Part shown: positions 15,358 to 28,391 of the stretch, piece by piece
How the letters are laid out: every line of letters starts with the position of its first letter
Position numbering within the stretch: position 1 is the stretch's first letter
Assembly (NCBI GenBank): GCA_014380005.1
Contig: JACMKT010000036.1
Location: 1-44,090 of the forward strand
DNA length: 44,090 nt
Direction of reading: 5' to 3'
From: Rhodospirillales bacterium
Lineage (GTDB): Bacteria > Pseudomonadota > Alphaproteobacteria > Rhodospirillales > Magnetospirillaceae
The notes under the pieces: model-generated
Seen by the model: the letters and a program-made list of their open reading frames with translations, nothing else
Database searches by the model: none
What the model was told of the DNA's origin: nothing
Made by a program: the position numbers and the translations under genes

Positions 15358-16767
15358 TCACACCACCCGCACGTTCTTGAACTGCCACGGGTCCTCGCGG
15401 TCCACATCTTCGGGGAACAGGACGCCGCGATCTGCCAGCGGGGTCCAGTCCGTATAGGCGCCCACCAGCGGGCCAAGATAGGGTATGGCGATTTCCAGGA
15501 TGCGCTGGAAGTCCAGCTCTTCCGGCTCGACCACGCCGCGCCGGGGATTTTCCAACGCCCACACCATGCCGGCCAGCACGGTCGCGGTGACCTGCAGGCT
15601 GGTGGCGTTGTTGTGGGGGGCAAGGCGGCGGGCCTCGGCGATGGACAATTGCGAGCCGAACCAATAGGCGCCCTTCTTGTGGCCGGCCAGCAGCACGCCC
15701 AACTCGTCCATGCCGGCGGTGATCTCAGCCGACATCAACCGGGTCTTAGGCTGCATGTGCCAGTTCTTGCCGGCCAATTCGTGCACCGAGGCCACCGCAT
15801 CGTCGCAGGGGTGATAGGCATAGTGGCAGGTCGGGCGATAACGCACGCCGCCATTATCCTTCACGGTATAATAGTCTGCGGTGGAAATGGCTTCGGAATG
15901 GGTGACCAGGAAGCCGTGGAACGGGCCTTCATTGGGGGTCCAGGTGCGCACGCGGGTGCTGGCGCCGGGCCGCATCAGGAAGATGGCGGAACCGCTGCCG
16001 AAATCGTGGCGCATGGCGTCATTGGGCCAATGGCGTTCGTGACTGCCCCAGCCCAGTTCGGCGGGCTGGCACCCTTCACCCACGAAGCCGTCGATGGACC
16101 ACGTGTTGACGAATTCACCCACCTGCTTGAGCGTGGGCGAGGCCTGGGTGTCGCGCTCTGCCACGTGGATGACCTTGATGGACAATTGTTCGGCCAATGC
16201 GGCCCAGCCCTCGCGCTCGGTGGGGGCGGTGGTCTCGATCCCGGTGTCGCGGGCGATGTTCAGCAGGGCTTGCTTGATGAAGTGGCTGACCAAACCGGGA
16301 TTGGCGCCGTGGGTCAGGATGGCGGTGGGCTGGTTGGAGCCTGCCGCCTTCAGCTTCAGCGCCTGCTCGCGCAACGCGTAATTGGACCGTAAACTGGGCG
16401 ACAGCGCCATGTCGGTATAACCGCCGGCCCAAGGCTCGATACAGGTGTCCATGTACAGCGCGCCACGCTCCCAGCATAGCTCGACCAGGGCCAGCGAGGA
16501 CACGTCCACCGACACGTTCAGCAGGAAGTCGCCCGCCCCCAGCATGGGAGTCAAAACGTCGCGGAAATTATCGCGCGTCAAGGGGTGGTTAAGGAACTTG
16601 ATGCCATATTCATCAGCAACATCATGACCGCGTTCATCGGCGGTGATGATGGCGATCCGGGATGGGGCGATGTCGAAATGGCGCAGAATCAGGGGCAGGA
16701 CTCCCTGACCGATGCTGCCGAATCCGATGAAGACCAAACGGCCGCCGAAGCTGGCATGTTTGTTCAT
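15358..16767 (-). CDS. hss: homospermidine synthase
   Basis: A 469-residue NAD-dependent enzyme that joins two putrescines (or spermidine and putrescine) into sym-homospermidine. The NAD-binding loop VFIGFGSIGQGVLPLIL is near the N-terminus, followed by ITADERGHDVADEYGI. ILTHGANPGLVSHFIKQAL and GRHS-type aromatic segments later in the protein fit the saccharopine-dehydrogenase-like Hss family, as does the length. The frame opens 7 codons earlier, but GAGGAGG sits 7 bp before the ATG at 16767. It is downstream of the ornithine decarboxylase that makes its substrate. Confidence 0.92.
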   Translation of the reverse strand: MNKHASFGGRLVFIGFGSIGQGVLPLILRHFDIAPSRIAIITADERGHDVADEYGIKFLNHPLTRDNFRDVLTPMLGAGDFLLNVSVDVSSLALVELCWERGALYMDTCIEPWAGGYTDMALSPSLRSNYALREQALKLKAAGSNQPTAILTHGANPGLVSHFIKQALLNIARDTGIETTAPTEREGWAALAEQLSIKVIHVAERDTQASPTLKQVGEFVNTWSIDGFVGEGCQPAELGWGSHERHWPNDAMRHDFGSGSAIFLMRPGASTRVRTWTPNEGPFHGFLVTHSEAISTADYYTVKDNGGVRYRPTCHYAYHPCDDAVASVHELAGKNWHMQPKTRLMSAEITAGMDELGVLLAGHKKGAYWFGSQLSIAEARRLAPHNNATSLQVTATVLAGMVWALENPRRGVVEPEELDFQRILEIAIPYLGPLVGAYTDWTPLADRGVLFPEDVDREDPWQFKNVRVV

Positions 16768-16803
16768 GTAAAAACCTCCTCTAAGCACTTCGCGCCGGTA
16801 ACG

Positions 16804-16832
16804 CCGAAAAAGCTTCGGCGGATTGCTCCGCC
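16804..16832 (-). promoter_or_regulatory. intercistronic hairpins between decarboxylase and homospermidine synthase
   Basis: On the minus-strand RNA, GGCGGA-GCAA-UCCGCC (16832-16817) forms a GNRA-capped stem, overlapping a second possible stem CCGAA...UUCGG. The two are mutually exclusive. No long U run follows, so this looks more like a processing or stability element than a terminator. Confidence 0.4.
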
Positions 16833-16865
16833 AAAGGCTTTCCCTTCGTTCCGGCCGTTCTTTTG

Positions 16866-18122
16866 TCAGGCCGCCTGTTCAACCGGCTGATAGCCGGGGG
16901 TTTCCAATAGCGGGCGGTCGTTCACGTCGACCATGACCGCTTGGTCAAACCCATTGAACGCGGTTCGCAGGCAGGTGCCATAGGCACCCAACTGCCCGAT
17001 TTCGATCCAATCCCCCTCGCGGGAATCGGCGGGCAGCAGAAACGGTCCCTTCATTCGATCGGCAGAGTCACAGGTAGGGCCGAAGAAAGAGAAAGGAACC
17101 AACTCATTGATTGGTGCCACTTCTCCCGCGCGGATTAACCGGCAGGGGAAGCGGAAACCGGGAATTCCGGCGTCGGACAGGGTGCCGTAGACGCCGTCAT
17201 TGATGAACAGATGGTCGCCGCGCCGGCCTTCGATGCGCACCACCAGCGACTGGGCGGGGGCGACCAAAGCGCGGCCCGGTTCGCACCACACCTCGGTAAA
17301 GGGCGGCAGGTTCAGACGCGCAAGGCCATGGGCGATGGCGGTGACGAAGTCTTCCAACGGCGGCGGAGTGATGTCGGGATAGCTGACCGGGAAGCCGCCG
17401 CCCACATCCAGAATGTCCAGGGGCACGCCGGCTTGGGCGATGACTTGGCCGACCCGGTCCAGCGCGCGCTCCCACGCATTGGGGTCCAGGCACTGGCTGC
17501 CCACGTGGAAACACAGGCCCACGCGGCCTGCCACGGCACGGGCGGCGCGCAGCAGGCGCACGGCCTCATCCGGTTCGGCACCGAACTTGCCCGACAGATC
17601 ATAGATGGCGCCGCCCTTGGGCAAGGCCAGCCGCACCACCAGCCCCAGATCGCCGAAGGCGCCCGAGGTCTCTTCCAGGATCTTGGCAAGCTCATCCATG
17701 GAATCGAAGACGAAGTCGCGCACGCCATGCCACTCCCACGCCTCGCGGATGGCGGGACGGGCCTTGACCGGGTGCATGAAATGGATGCGGGCATCGGGGA
17801 ACATCTGGCGGACCAGACGGACTTCGCCCGCCGAGGCACAGTCGAAATGGCGCACGCCGCCGGCCCACAGGGCACGCAGCACGCTGGGGGCGGGGTTGCA
17901 CTTGACGGCGTACAGCACTTGGCCGGGGAACTGGCCCAGGAAACGCTCTGCCGCCTGGGTCAGCACGGCGGGCCGCAGGCAGTGCATGGGTACGCTGGGA
18001 CGCTCGGTCAGCACGGTCTCGACCACGCCCGGCAATTGGCTGCGGCGCATGTCACGGTCACGCCGGGACTCGAACGAGCGGCGGATGGGGGCGACGGCGG
18101 AACGGAAACGCATATGGCTCAT
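16866..18122 (-). CDS. ornithine (or ornithine/lysine) decarboxylase, fold III PLP type
   Basis: A 418-residue alanine-racemase-fold decarboxylase that makes putrescine from ornithine. The PLP lysine is K74 in VLYAVKCNPAPSVLRAL. Other signatures are HVGSQCLDPNAW, DVGGGFPVSYPD, the phosphate-binding WCEPGRALVAPA and the active-site cysteine in FFGPTCDSADRM. The start at 18122 is preceded by GAGGAGAA at 6 bp; the frame also extends to 18188 without a ribosome site. It is first in an operon with hss and follows a long structured leader. Lysine use is possible, since some members take both substrates. Confidence 0.9.
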   Translation of the reverse strand: MSHMRFRSAVAPIRRSFESRRDRDMRRSQLPGVVETVLTERPSVPMHCLRPAVLTQAAERFLGQFPGQVLYAVKCNPAPSVLRALWAGGVRHFDCASAGEVRLVRQMFPDARIHFMHPVKARPAIREAWEWHGVRDFVFDSMDELAKILEETSGAFGDLGLVVRLALPKGGAIYDLSGKFGAEPDEAVRLLRAARAVAGRVGLCFHVGSQCLDPNAWERALDRVGQVIAQAGVPLDILDVGGGFPVSYPDITPPPLEDFVTAIAHGLARLNLPPFTEVWCEPGRALVAPAQSLVVRIEGRRGDHLFINDGVYGTLSDAGIPGFRFPCRLIRAGEVAPINELVPFSFFGPTCDSADRMKGPFLLPADSREGDWIEIGQLGAYGTCLRTAFNGFDQAVMVDVNDRPLLETPGYQPVEQAA

Positions 18123-18222
18123 GGCCAGTTCTCCTCGCAACAGCGAGTCAACGACGGGGCGCGCTTCCCTGGGTGGATTATACCACAAGGTGCGGGCCCA
18201 GCGAAGGCAACGACAGCTCCAA

Positions 18223-18247
18223 GACGGCGCGCGAAACGGGCGCCGTC
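18223..18247 (-). promoter_or_regulatory. GC-rich hairpin after the leader ORF, possible attenuator
   Basis: GACGGCGC (18247-18240 on the minus strand) pairs with GCGCCGTC (18230-18223) across a nine-base loop, starting 9 nt after the leader ORF stop. Only a short TT follows, so intrinsic termination alone is doubtful. Confidence 0.45.
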
Positions 18248-18256
18248 GGGCTGCCG

Positions 18257-18313
18257 CTACATACTGGCTTTACTATTGAGGAATCGGGTATTCCCACGGG
18301 TCGAAACGACCAT
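18257..18313 (-). CDS. 18-codon upstream ORF (leader peptide) in the decarboxylase leader
   Basis: ATG at 18313, stop TAG at 18257, encoding MVVSTRGNTRFLNSKASM. A near-perfect ribosome site GGGAGG lies 5 bp upstream, partly within a CCCTTAAGGG palindrome that could mask it. In gammaproteobacteria the speF operon is controlled by an ornithine-sensing arrest peptide, SpeFL, encoded in the leader. This peptide holds an analogous position, and its RFLNSK is loosely like the FFNAR end that I recall for SpeFL. That it acts as a leader peptide is an inference. Confidence 0.5.
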   Translation of the reverse strand: MVVSTRGNTRFLNSKASM

Positions 18314-18480
18314 GTCCACCTCCCTTAAGGGGCTGTCGGCCCACTAGACCGACTCTCCGCCGAAAAGGACGCGTCCGTCGTTGCTTGACCCTTCTGGCTA
18401 GGGAAACTGTCCCTGCCAGCCCACTGGATCGCGGCTTGCGCCGCAAGGGCCATGGGCACGTGCGTTATGCGTCTGCGGCC

Positions 18481-18509
18481 TATATACGCTGACCGCCCCC
18501 GCCAATCAA
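18481..18509 (-). promoter_or_regulatory. sigma-70 promoter for the decarboxylase-hss operon
   Basis: On the minus strand TTGATT (18509-18504), a spacer of exactly 17 bp and TATATA (18486-18481) match the consensus closely. Transcription should start near 18474. The rest of the gap up to the next gene at 18674 shows nothing else I can name. Confidence 0.65.
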
Positions 18510-18673
18510 GCACCATTGGCCCATGAGGCCCGTGCCTGACGCAACGCCGGCTTGTTCAATCGACCTTAGCGTCCCATTTGCGGGCCGATTGATAGGGTGC
18601 GGGGGTTGCGAATTGCTGAATCCGGGGAGGGCTGTGCCGCTTTGTGGGCCGATGCCCCATATTTGTATCAGCG

Positions 18674-20221
18674 CTACTCGCGGCCCACCCATTCCGGGTC
18701 GATGATCTGTCGCGCCTTGCGGTCTTCGGCCAGTTTCTTCACATGGGCAAGGTTGCGGGCGGCGACCTGGGCGGGGCCTTTGGCGCCATAGGTCTTGAAC
18801 ACCTCCAGCGCCTCTTCCAGCACGTCCATGGCCAGCAGCAGATGGGTGACGCCGCCGCCGTGCTTGTCCAGCAGGAACAGGGCCGAGCCCAGGGTGTTGC
18901 GGGTGGCCGCCCAGGCCAGCGGGGTGCGGTCGCGGTTGCGCACTTCCAACACTGAATTGCACGCTTCGATTGCGCGTTTCAGCACCTCCGGGTTTTTCAT
19001 CTGGTCGCCATAGACCTCAAGCACCTGGGCGATGGTGTGCATGATCTCGGCCCAGCGCTGGGGCGCGTCATTGCGGGTATAGACCTGCTGCGACGCCTGC
19101 AGCGCCTGCAAGGCCTCGCGCAGCAACTCACTGTCGCCGGTCAGCAGGTCCAGCCGGTACAGGGTGGTGCCCAGCCGGGTCTGCACCGCCGCCCATTCCT
19201 GGGGCATGGTGGCGCGGTTGAGCACTTCGGCGGCGGCGCGCCATTCGCCCACGGCTTCCTGCAGGAATTCCACCGCGCGGTCCTTCAACCGCTCGCCGCG
19301 CAAGGTCAGGGCGGCGGCCAGATGCTTATGGATCAGCCCGGCTTCCCACGGCGGGTCCACGCGCGGGTTCAGCCGCTTTTCTGCGGCGCGATAGGCGTTG
19401 ATGGCCTTTTGGAACCACTCGCCCGATTGCGAGGGCGGCACCGCCGTGGCGCAGGCGGCGCACACATGGCCGTGCACCAATTGCAGGGTGCGTTGCTGCG
19501 GCATGCTAAGCGCCACCGGCGGCTTGGCGGCCATGACTTCCAAGGGGGCCGCGGCCAGGGGCAGCAGGCGGCGGATACCGGCGCGCTGAACCTCGGTGGC
19601 GGGTTCGGCAGCGGCCAGGATGGCGGCGTACAGCAGATTAAGCTGAGGCTCGTCCAGCTTAAGCGGCAGTTCCATGCGGGTCGAGGGACCGAAGGCGGCG
19701 GGGCGTTCCTCGTCGGGGATGGCGGTGCCCGACAGGCGTAGGCGATAGCCGTCCTTGGTCACATCACCCCAAAGCATCAAATCCGCATTCTCGGCGGCGA
19801 CGGCATGGCGGGTATTGGTCACCGCCGAAGCTACCTGCGCCGGGTCGTCCAGTACGTCTAGCTGGAATGGGCGCGGCAGCGGTTTGACCTTCAGCGTGGT
19901 CTTGGTGTCGAGCAGCTTGAACAAAGCCTGCGACGCGGCACCGTCCGCCGTATCGCCGTTCATGGCCGCCACCAGCACGGTGAATACCGGCGGGTCCACC
20001 GGCGGCATGGCGGGCTGGGCGGGTTTGGCTTCCGGTTGCGGCTTGGGCTGCAGCATTTTGGCGACGGCTTCCAGCAGGCGCGCCAATCCGCCCGGCGCCG
20101 CCGGGTGCTGTTCGTCCGCCGCAGGTGGGGCCTCGGGCTGATCCATCCGCCGGGCGGGCAGGTTCAGCGCTGGCCGTTCGAGCGGCTTTTTAAAGCGGTT
20201 GCGGTCTTCGGGCTCGCTCAT
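18674..20221 (-). CDS. TPR-like protein of unknown function
   Basis: A 515-residue soluble protein. The first ~90 residues are proline/alanine-rich and disordered. Residues ~90-190 (PVFTVLVAAMNGDTADGAASQALFKLLDTKTTLKVKPLPR...ADLMLWGDVT) resemble a small alpha/beta domain seen before TPR regions in similar alphaproteobacterial proteins. The C-terminal ~300 residues are helical repeats of TPR type (WAAVQTRLGTTLYRLDLLTGDSELLREALQALQASQQVYTRNDAPQRWAEIMHTIAQVLEVYG, then NTLGSALFLLDKHGGG). This suggests a scaffold for protein contacts. The ATG at 20221 precedes MSEPEDRNRF and has only a weak ribosome site. It lies 41 bp downstream of ligA on the same strand. Confidence 0.7.
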   Translation of the reverse strand: MSEPEDRNRFKKPLERPALNLPARRMDQPEAPPAADEQHPAAPGGLARLLEAVAKMLQPKPQPEAKPAQPAMPPVDPPVFTVLVAAMNGDTADGAASQALFKLLDTKTTLKVKPLPRPFQLDVLDDPAQVASAVTNTRHAVAAENADLMLWGDVTKDGYRLRLSGTAIPDEERPAAFGPSTRMELPLKLDEPQLNLLYAAILAAAEPATEVQRAGIRRLLPLAAAPLEVMAAKPPVALSMPQQRTLQLVHGHVCAACATAVPPSQSGEWFQKAINAYRAAEKRLNPRVDPPWEAGLIHKHLAAALTLRGERLKDRAVEFLQEAVGEWRAAAEVLNRATMPQEWAAVQTRLGTTLYRLDLLTGDSELLREALQALQASQQVYTRNDAPQRWAEIMHTIAQVLEVYGDQMKNPEVLKRAIEACNSVLEVRNRDRTPLAWAATRNTLGSALFLLDKHGGGVTHLLLAMDVLEEALEVFKTYGAKGPAQVAARNLAHVKKLAEDRKARQIIDPEWVGRE

Positions 20222-20262
20222 GGCCTTAGTTCTAGACCACTGGCGTAAAGGCGGCAATAAGC

Positions 20263-25221
<4,959 letters not shown>

Positions 25222-25233
25222 GGGCGGCGCGCC

Positions 25234-26940
25234 CTACTTCCCCACCAGCATCAACCCAGGCTCGGCAGTGCCGGCGGCTTTGACGTGGTCGGTGAAGTAC
25301 TTGATGCGCTTCGCCCCATCGATAGCCGGGTGGGCGAAATAGTAGCCCTGGGCGTAGTCCACATTGACCTCGCGCAGGATCTGCATGGTGGCGGCATCCT
25401 CGACGCATTCGCCCACGGTGATGATGCCCAGATCGCTGCACAGGCCGGTGATGGCCTTCAGCACGGACTTTCCCTTGGGGTCGCGGGCATCCAGGATGTA
25501 GCTGGCGTCGATCTTGGCAAAATCCACCGGCAGCATGCGCAGCAGGTCGAAGGCCGATCCGCCCGTACCGAAATCGTCCAGCGAGATTCGGGCACCCAGT
25601 TTGCGGATGCGGGCCAGCAGGCGTTTGGCTTCGTCCAGATTGTAGATGCTGACGGCGTCGGTCACCTCGATGACCAACCGGCCCAACACTTGGCGGTTAT
25701 CTTCCAACAGGCGGAACAGCGACTGGTAGAAGGCGGGGTTGCCCAGCGATTGGCCGGACACGTTCACCGCGATGATCGCCAGGGGCGAAATCTCGGTGGG
25801 CTCGCGCAGCATCTTCAGCGCCTTGGCGATGGTCAGCAGATCGAATTCGCCTATCAGGCCCACATCGGTGGCAAACGGGATGATCTGCGCGGGCAGGAAG
25901 AAGTTGCCATTATGGGTGATGCGGCAGAACGCTTCGTATTTCAGCACCGCGCCGGTGCGCAGATTGACCACCGGCTGGAACAGGAAGGCCAGCTTGTCCT
26001 CGCCCTTGACCATCTTGCGGAAGTTCTTGACCCGCACCAGGGTCTCTTCCACCGCCAGCCTGGCGCCGTCGGCCAGGGTTTTCATGGTGAAGCGGGCGCT
26101 GTCGCGGGTAAAGCCGTTGATGATATAGGTCATGGCCTTGCCGATATCTTCTTCGGACAAGGTGCTGTCTTCCATCTCCAGCGTGGAGGACCGCATCTTG
26201 ATGGCGGCAGCGGCACCGGATTTCCCGGTGAACTTTCCGGCCAAAGCGGCAATGCGCTGCTGGACCGATGCGGCAGTTACCTTGTCGTCATGGATCAGGC
26301 CGAAGGTGCGTTCGGACAACGACCCCGCAGAGTTGCCGCGCACCGAACATTCTTCCAAGGTGTGCAGCACCGTGGACATGAAACTTTGCGCCGCCGCCGG
26401 TTCGATCGCGTCGAAGTTGGACCCGGATAGGTCGAACAGGGTCAGCGTGTAGTCCTGGCCAATGCGGTTGGCTTCGTTCAGGCGCTGCTGCACCATCTCG
26501 ATGAACTGGGCCTTGTGATCGATTTCGGTGCCCATGCGGTCGGGCTCGGCCACGGCCATGGGCGGAATACGTGACAGCACCAGATGATAGGTCTTGGGGA
26601 ATTGGGGCAGGCGGATGCCGGCCAGGCGCAACCGCGCCACCGAGCCCGAGGCGGTCACCAGGGTCAGGGCCATATGGTCCAGCCGCCCGGTATTCCTTAG
26701 CTTGAGCACGGCGTCGTCGAAACGCTTGCGGTCCTTGGCATGGACGAAATCGCCCAAGCGCTTGTTGGTCAGGTCGCTGTCCGACAAGCCATACAACGCC
26801 TCGCCTGCGCCGGCGGAATAGGTGATGACATCGTCTTCACCGATTTCCAGCAACAGGTCAGCACCGGCAAACGCAAACGCAATGAAGCGGTCGCGTTGCG
26901 CCTTCAGCTTATCGATTACAGAAGCGTCCCCAACGCCCAT
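25234..26940 (-). CDS. PAS-EAL protein with altered EAL motifs
   Basis: A 568-residue soluble protein. Residues ~15-130 look like a PAS domain (LLLEIGEDDVITYSAGAGEALYG). A middle helical region follows, then an EAL domain (~330-555). Compared with active enzymes, EAL reads EAF (YEAFCRI), ELTE reads EVTD, GTGYSSL reads GTGGSAF, and AEGVET reads GECVED. VNVS, the DDFG aspartates and the KID lysine remain. It may therefore be a weak phosphodiesterase or a c-di-GMP receptor. ATG 26940 follows a run of G bases; 26970 is a longer option. Confidence 0.82.
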   Translation of the reverse strand: MGVGDASVIDKLKAQRDRFIAFAFAGADLLLEIGEDDVITYSAGAGEALYGLSDSDLTNKRLGDFVHAKDRKRFDDAVLKLRNTGRLDHMALTLVTASGSVARLRLAGIRLPQFPKTYHLVLSRIPPMAVAEPDRMGTEIDHKAQFIEMVQQRLNEANRIGQDYTLTLFDLSGSNFDAIEPAAAQSFMSTVLHTLEECSVRGNSAGSLSERTFGLIHDDKVTAASVQQRIAALAGKFTGKSGAAAAIKMRSSTLEMEDSTLSEEDIGKAMTYIINGFTRDSARFTMKTLADGARLAVEETLVRVKNFRKMVKGEDKLAFLFQPVVNLRTGAVLKYEAFCRITHNGNFFLPAQIIPFATDVGLIGEFDLLTIAKALKMLREPTEISPLAIIAVNVSGQSLGNPAFYQSLFRLLEDNRQVLGRLVIEVTDAVSIYNLDEAKRLLARIRKLGARISLDDFGTGGSAFDLLRMLPVDFAKIDASYILDARDPKGKSVLKAITGLCSDLGIITVGECVEDAATMQILREVNVDYAQGYYFAHPAIDGAKRIKYFTDHVKAAGTAEPGLMLVGK

Positions 26941-27345
26941 ATCCCCCCCCCGAGACTTGGCCGCCCGCACGGATTTACACCGTGGTTCACGACACGGTAA
27001 TAGAAGTTAAACCTGTGCGCAAGATTTACGTGCCGAAAGTATTAGTCCTATGCGCAAACGGACGAGAGATTCCGCAGGGGCGGCGGTGGGGGCACTACGC
27101 CTTCGAGGCTGGTCATTCCCTTCCGCGCCGGAATGCATCGGTCTCTTGGTCTGATGGGCAAGGTGGCTTGATACGCCCATGGGCAGGGGCCACCTGTCGC
27201 GACGCAATCCCTGGTTTGGCAGGCCCCGGTTCCCCCGGGAGGCGGAGACTATCGACCGCCTTTCGCCCGCATATGGGACTTGCCGAACCCTCGCGGGCGT
27301 GCCCTCGGGGCGGGGTTCCTCTCACTGGACGTGCAGGAGAATGGC
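26941..27345 (+). other. 405-bp region upstream of the cold shock gene
   Basis: No convincing protein gene. The AT-richer part (26985-27060) probably holds the promoters for the divergent EAL and cold shock genes. From about 27060 the sequence is GC-rich with several local inverted repeats, such as CCCGGTTCCCCCGGG near 27226-27240. A long structured 5' leader is usual for cspA-type genes, where it controls translation at low temperature. That this is such a leader is an inference. Confidence 0.4.
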
Positions 27346-27549
27346 ATGGCGGTCGGTATCGTTAAATGGTTCAATGCGACCAAGGGTTATGGCTTCATTC
27401 AGCCCGAAGGCGGCGGTAACGATGTGTTCGTGCACGTGACCGCCGTCCAGCGTGCCGGGCTGGACAAGCTGGATGAAGGCCAGCGTGTTCGCTATGAGCT
27501 TGTTCGGGATCGCGGACGAGTTGCAGCCGGAAACCTTGCGGCGGATTAA
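27346..27549 (+). CDS. CspA-family cold shock protein
   Basis: A 67-residue OB-fold nucleic-acid chaperone that binds single-stranded RNA and DNA. It has [35 protein letters not shown] with both RNA-binding motifs, KGYGFI and DVFVH. The C-terminal part ([23 protein letters not shown]) matches the family. The ATG at 27346 lies after AGGAGA. An overlapping ATG five bases earlier is out of frame. Confidence 0.93.
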   Translation: MAVGIVKWFNATKGYGFIQPEGGGNDVFVHVTAVQRAGLDKLDEGQRVRYELVRDRGRVAAGNLAAD

Positions 27550-27572
27550 GCCGCCGCCTTGAACGATTTGGG

Positions 27573-27600
27573 CGGCCCCCTCGGGGGCCGTCTTCCTGTT
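27573..27600 (+). terminator. hairpin terminator after the cold shock gene
   Basis: CGGCCCC (27573-27579) pairs with GGGGCCG (27584-27590) with a CTCG loop, followed by TCTTCCTGTT. The T tract is interrupted, so read-through into the next gene 10 bp on is possible. Confidence 0.55.
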
Positions 27601-27609
27601 GGGGGGACT

Positions 27610-28314
27610 ATGAAGACCTGTGTTGCCATCCGCCATGTGGCGTTCGAGGATCTGGACCTGTTGGAAGGCGTGCTTGCCGCCAGGAATTTCCAAATCCGTT
27701 ATGTGGAAGCCCCCCTGGACGATCTTAGTCAGCTGGATGCGTTGGCGCCCGACCTCATGGTGGTTCTGGGCGGCCCCATCGGTGCCTATGACGAGGCGCT
27801 TTATCCCTTCCTACTGCCCGAATTGGCGGCGGTGGAGCGTCGCCTAGCCGCCGACCGCCCGCTGATCGGGCTGTGCCTGGGCGCCCAATTGATGGCGCGT
27901 GCCTTGGGGGCGCGGGTGTACCCCAACCCCAATGGCAAGGAATTGGGCTGGTCGGCGTTGTCGCTGACGCCCGAGGGCGAGGCCTCGGCGCTGGGCGGCC
28001 TGGATGGCGCCGCCGTGCTGCACTGGCATGGCGACACCTTTGACCTGCCCCATGGCGCGGTGCGTTTGGCCTCGACCCCGATTACGCCCAATCAGGCGTT
28101 TTCTTGGGGCCAGCGGGCGCTGGGGCTGCAATTCCATGCGGAGGTCACCGGGCGCGGCCTGGAGCGTTGGTTCGTGGGTAATGCCGGCGAAATTTCCTCG
28201 ACGGCTGGGGTGACGCTGCCACAATTGCGCACCGCCACGGCCCAGCATGCACCGGTTATCGAACGCGTTGGCGCCGCTATGTTGGGTCAATGGGTGGATC
28301 AGGTCTGCGCATGA
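27610..28314 (+). CDS. class I glutamine amidotransferase-like protein
   Basis: A 234-residue protein of the GMP-synthase-like amidotransferase family. The nucleophile elbow GLCLGAQLMARALGARVYP has its cysteine, and QFHAEVTGRGLERW supplies the His and Glu of the triad. LHWHGDTFDLPHGAVRLA is another family segment. Members remove the amide or gamma-glutamyl group of glutamine or glutamyl compounds (for example the GuaA-like stand-alone proteins and gamma-glutamyl-polyamine hydrolases). No synthetase partner is adjacent, so the substrate is unknown. The start follows GGGGGG. Confidence 0.85.
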   Translation: MKTCVAIRHVAFEDLDLLEGVLAARNFQIRYVEAPLDDLSQLDALAPDLMVVLGGPIGAYDEALYPFLLPELAAVERRLAADRPLIGLCLGAQLMARALGARVYPNPNGKELGWSALSLTPEGEASALGGLDGAAVLHWHGDTFDLPHGAVRLASTPITPNQAFSWGQRALGLQFHAEVTGRGLERWFVGNAGEISSTAGVTLPQLRTATAQHAPVIERVGAAMLGQWVDQVCA

Positions 28315-28391
28315 CTATTCAGGTCGTTGGAACGGTTGTATAGTACGCGCCGGTCGCCAAGGGGAAACCCGCAACCCGAAAGAAAGCGGAT

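Larger units (their letters stand above)
18123..18474 (-). ncRNA. long 5' leader of the decarboxylase operon, candidate speF RNA element
   Basis: About 350 nt lie between the predicted promoter and the decarboxylase start. A structured RNA motif named speF is established knowledge for leaders of alphaproteobacterial ornithine decarboxylase genes; I place it here by position, not by model search. Visible structure includes CTGGC-AGGGA...TCCCT-A-GCCAG (18419-18394), a CTTGCGGCGCAAG stem (18446-18434), a CCCTTAAGGG palindrome next to the upstream ORF ribosome site, and a GACGGCGC/GCGCCGTC stem (18247-18223) after the upstream ORF. It probably senses polyamine or ornithine status. Confidence 0.6.

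Noticed and set aside
15352..16392. A 346-codon open frame antisense to homospermidine synthase
   Set aside because: Same kind of antisense shadow, with no domain and no ribosome site.
18540..18673. A possible small RNA or terminator between the decarboxylase promoter and the TPR-like gene
   Set aside because: Only short imperfect inverted repeats such as TCAATCG...CGATTGA were seen, with no T tract and no recognisable RNA family.
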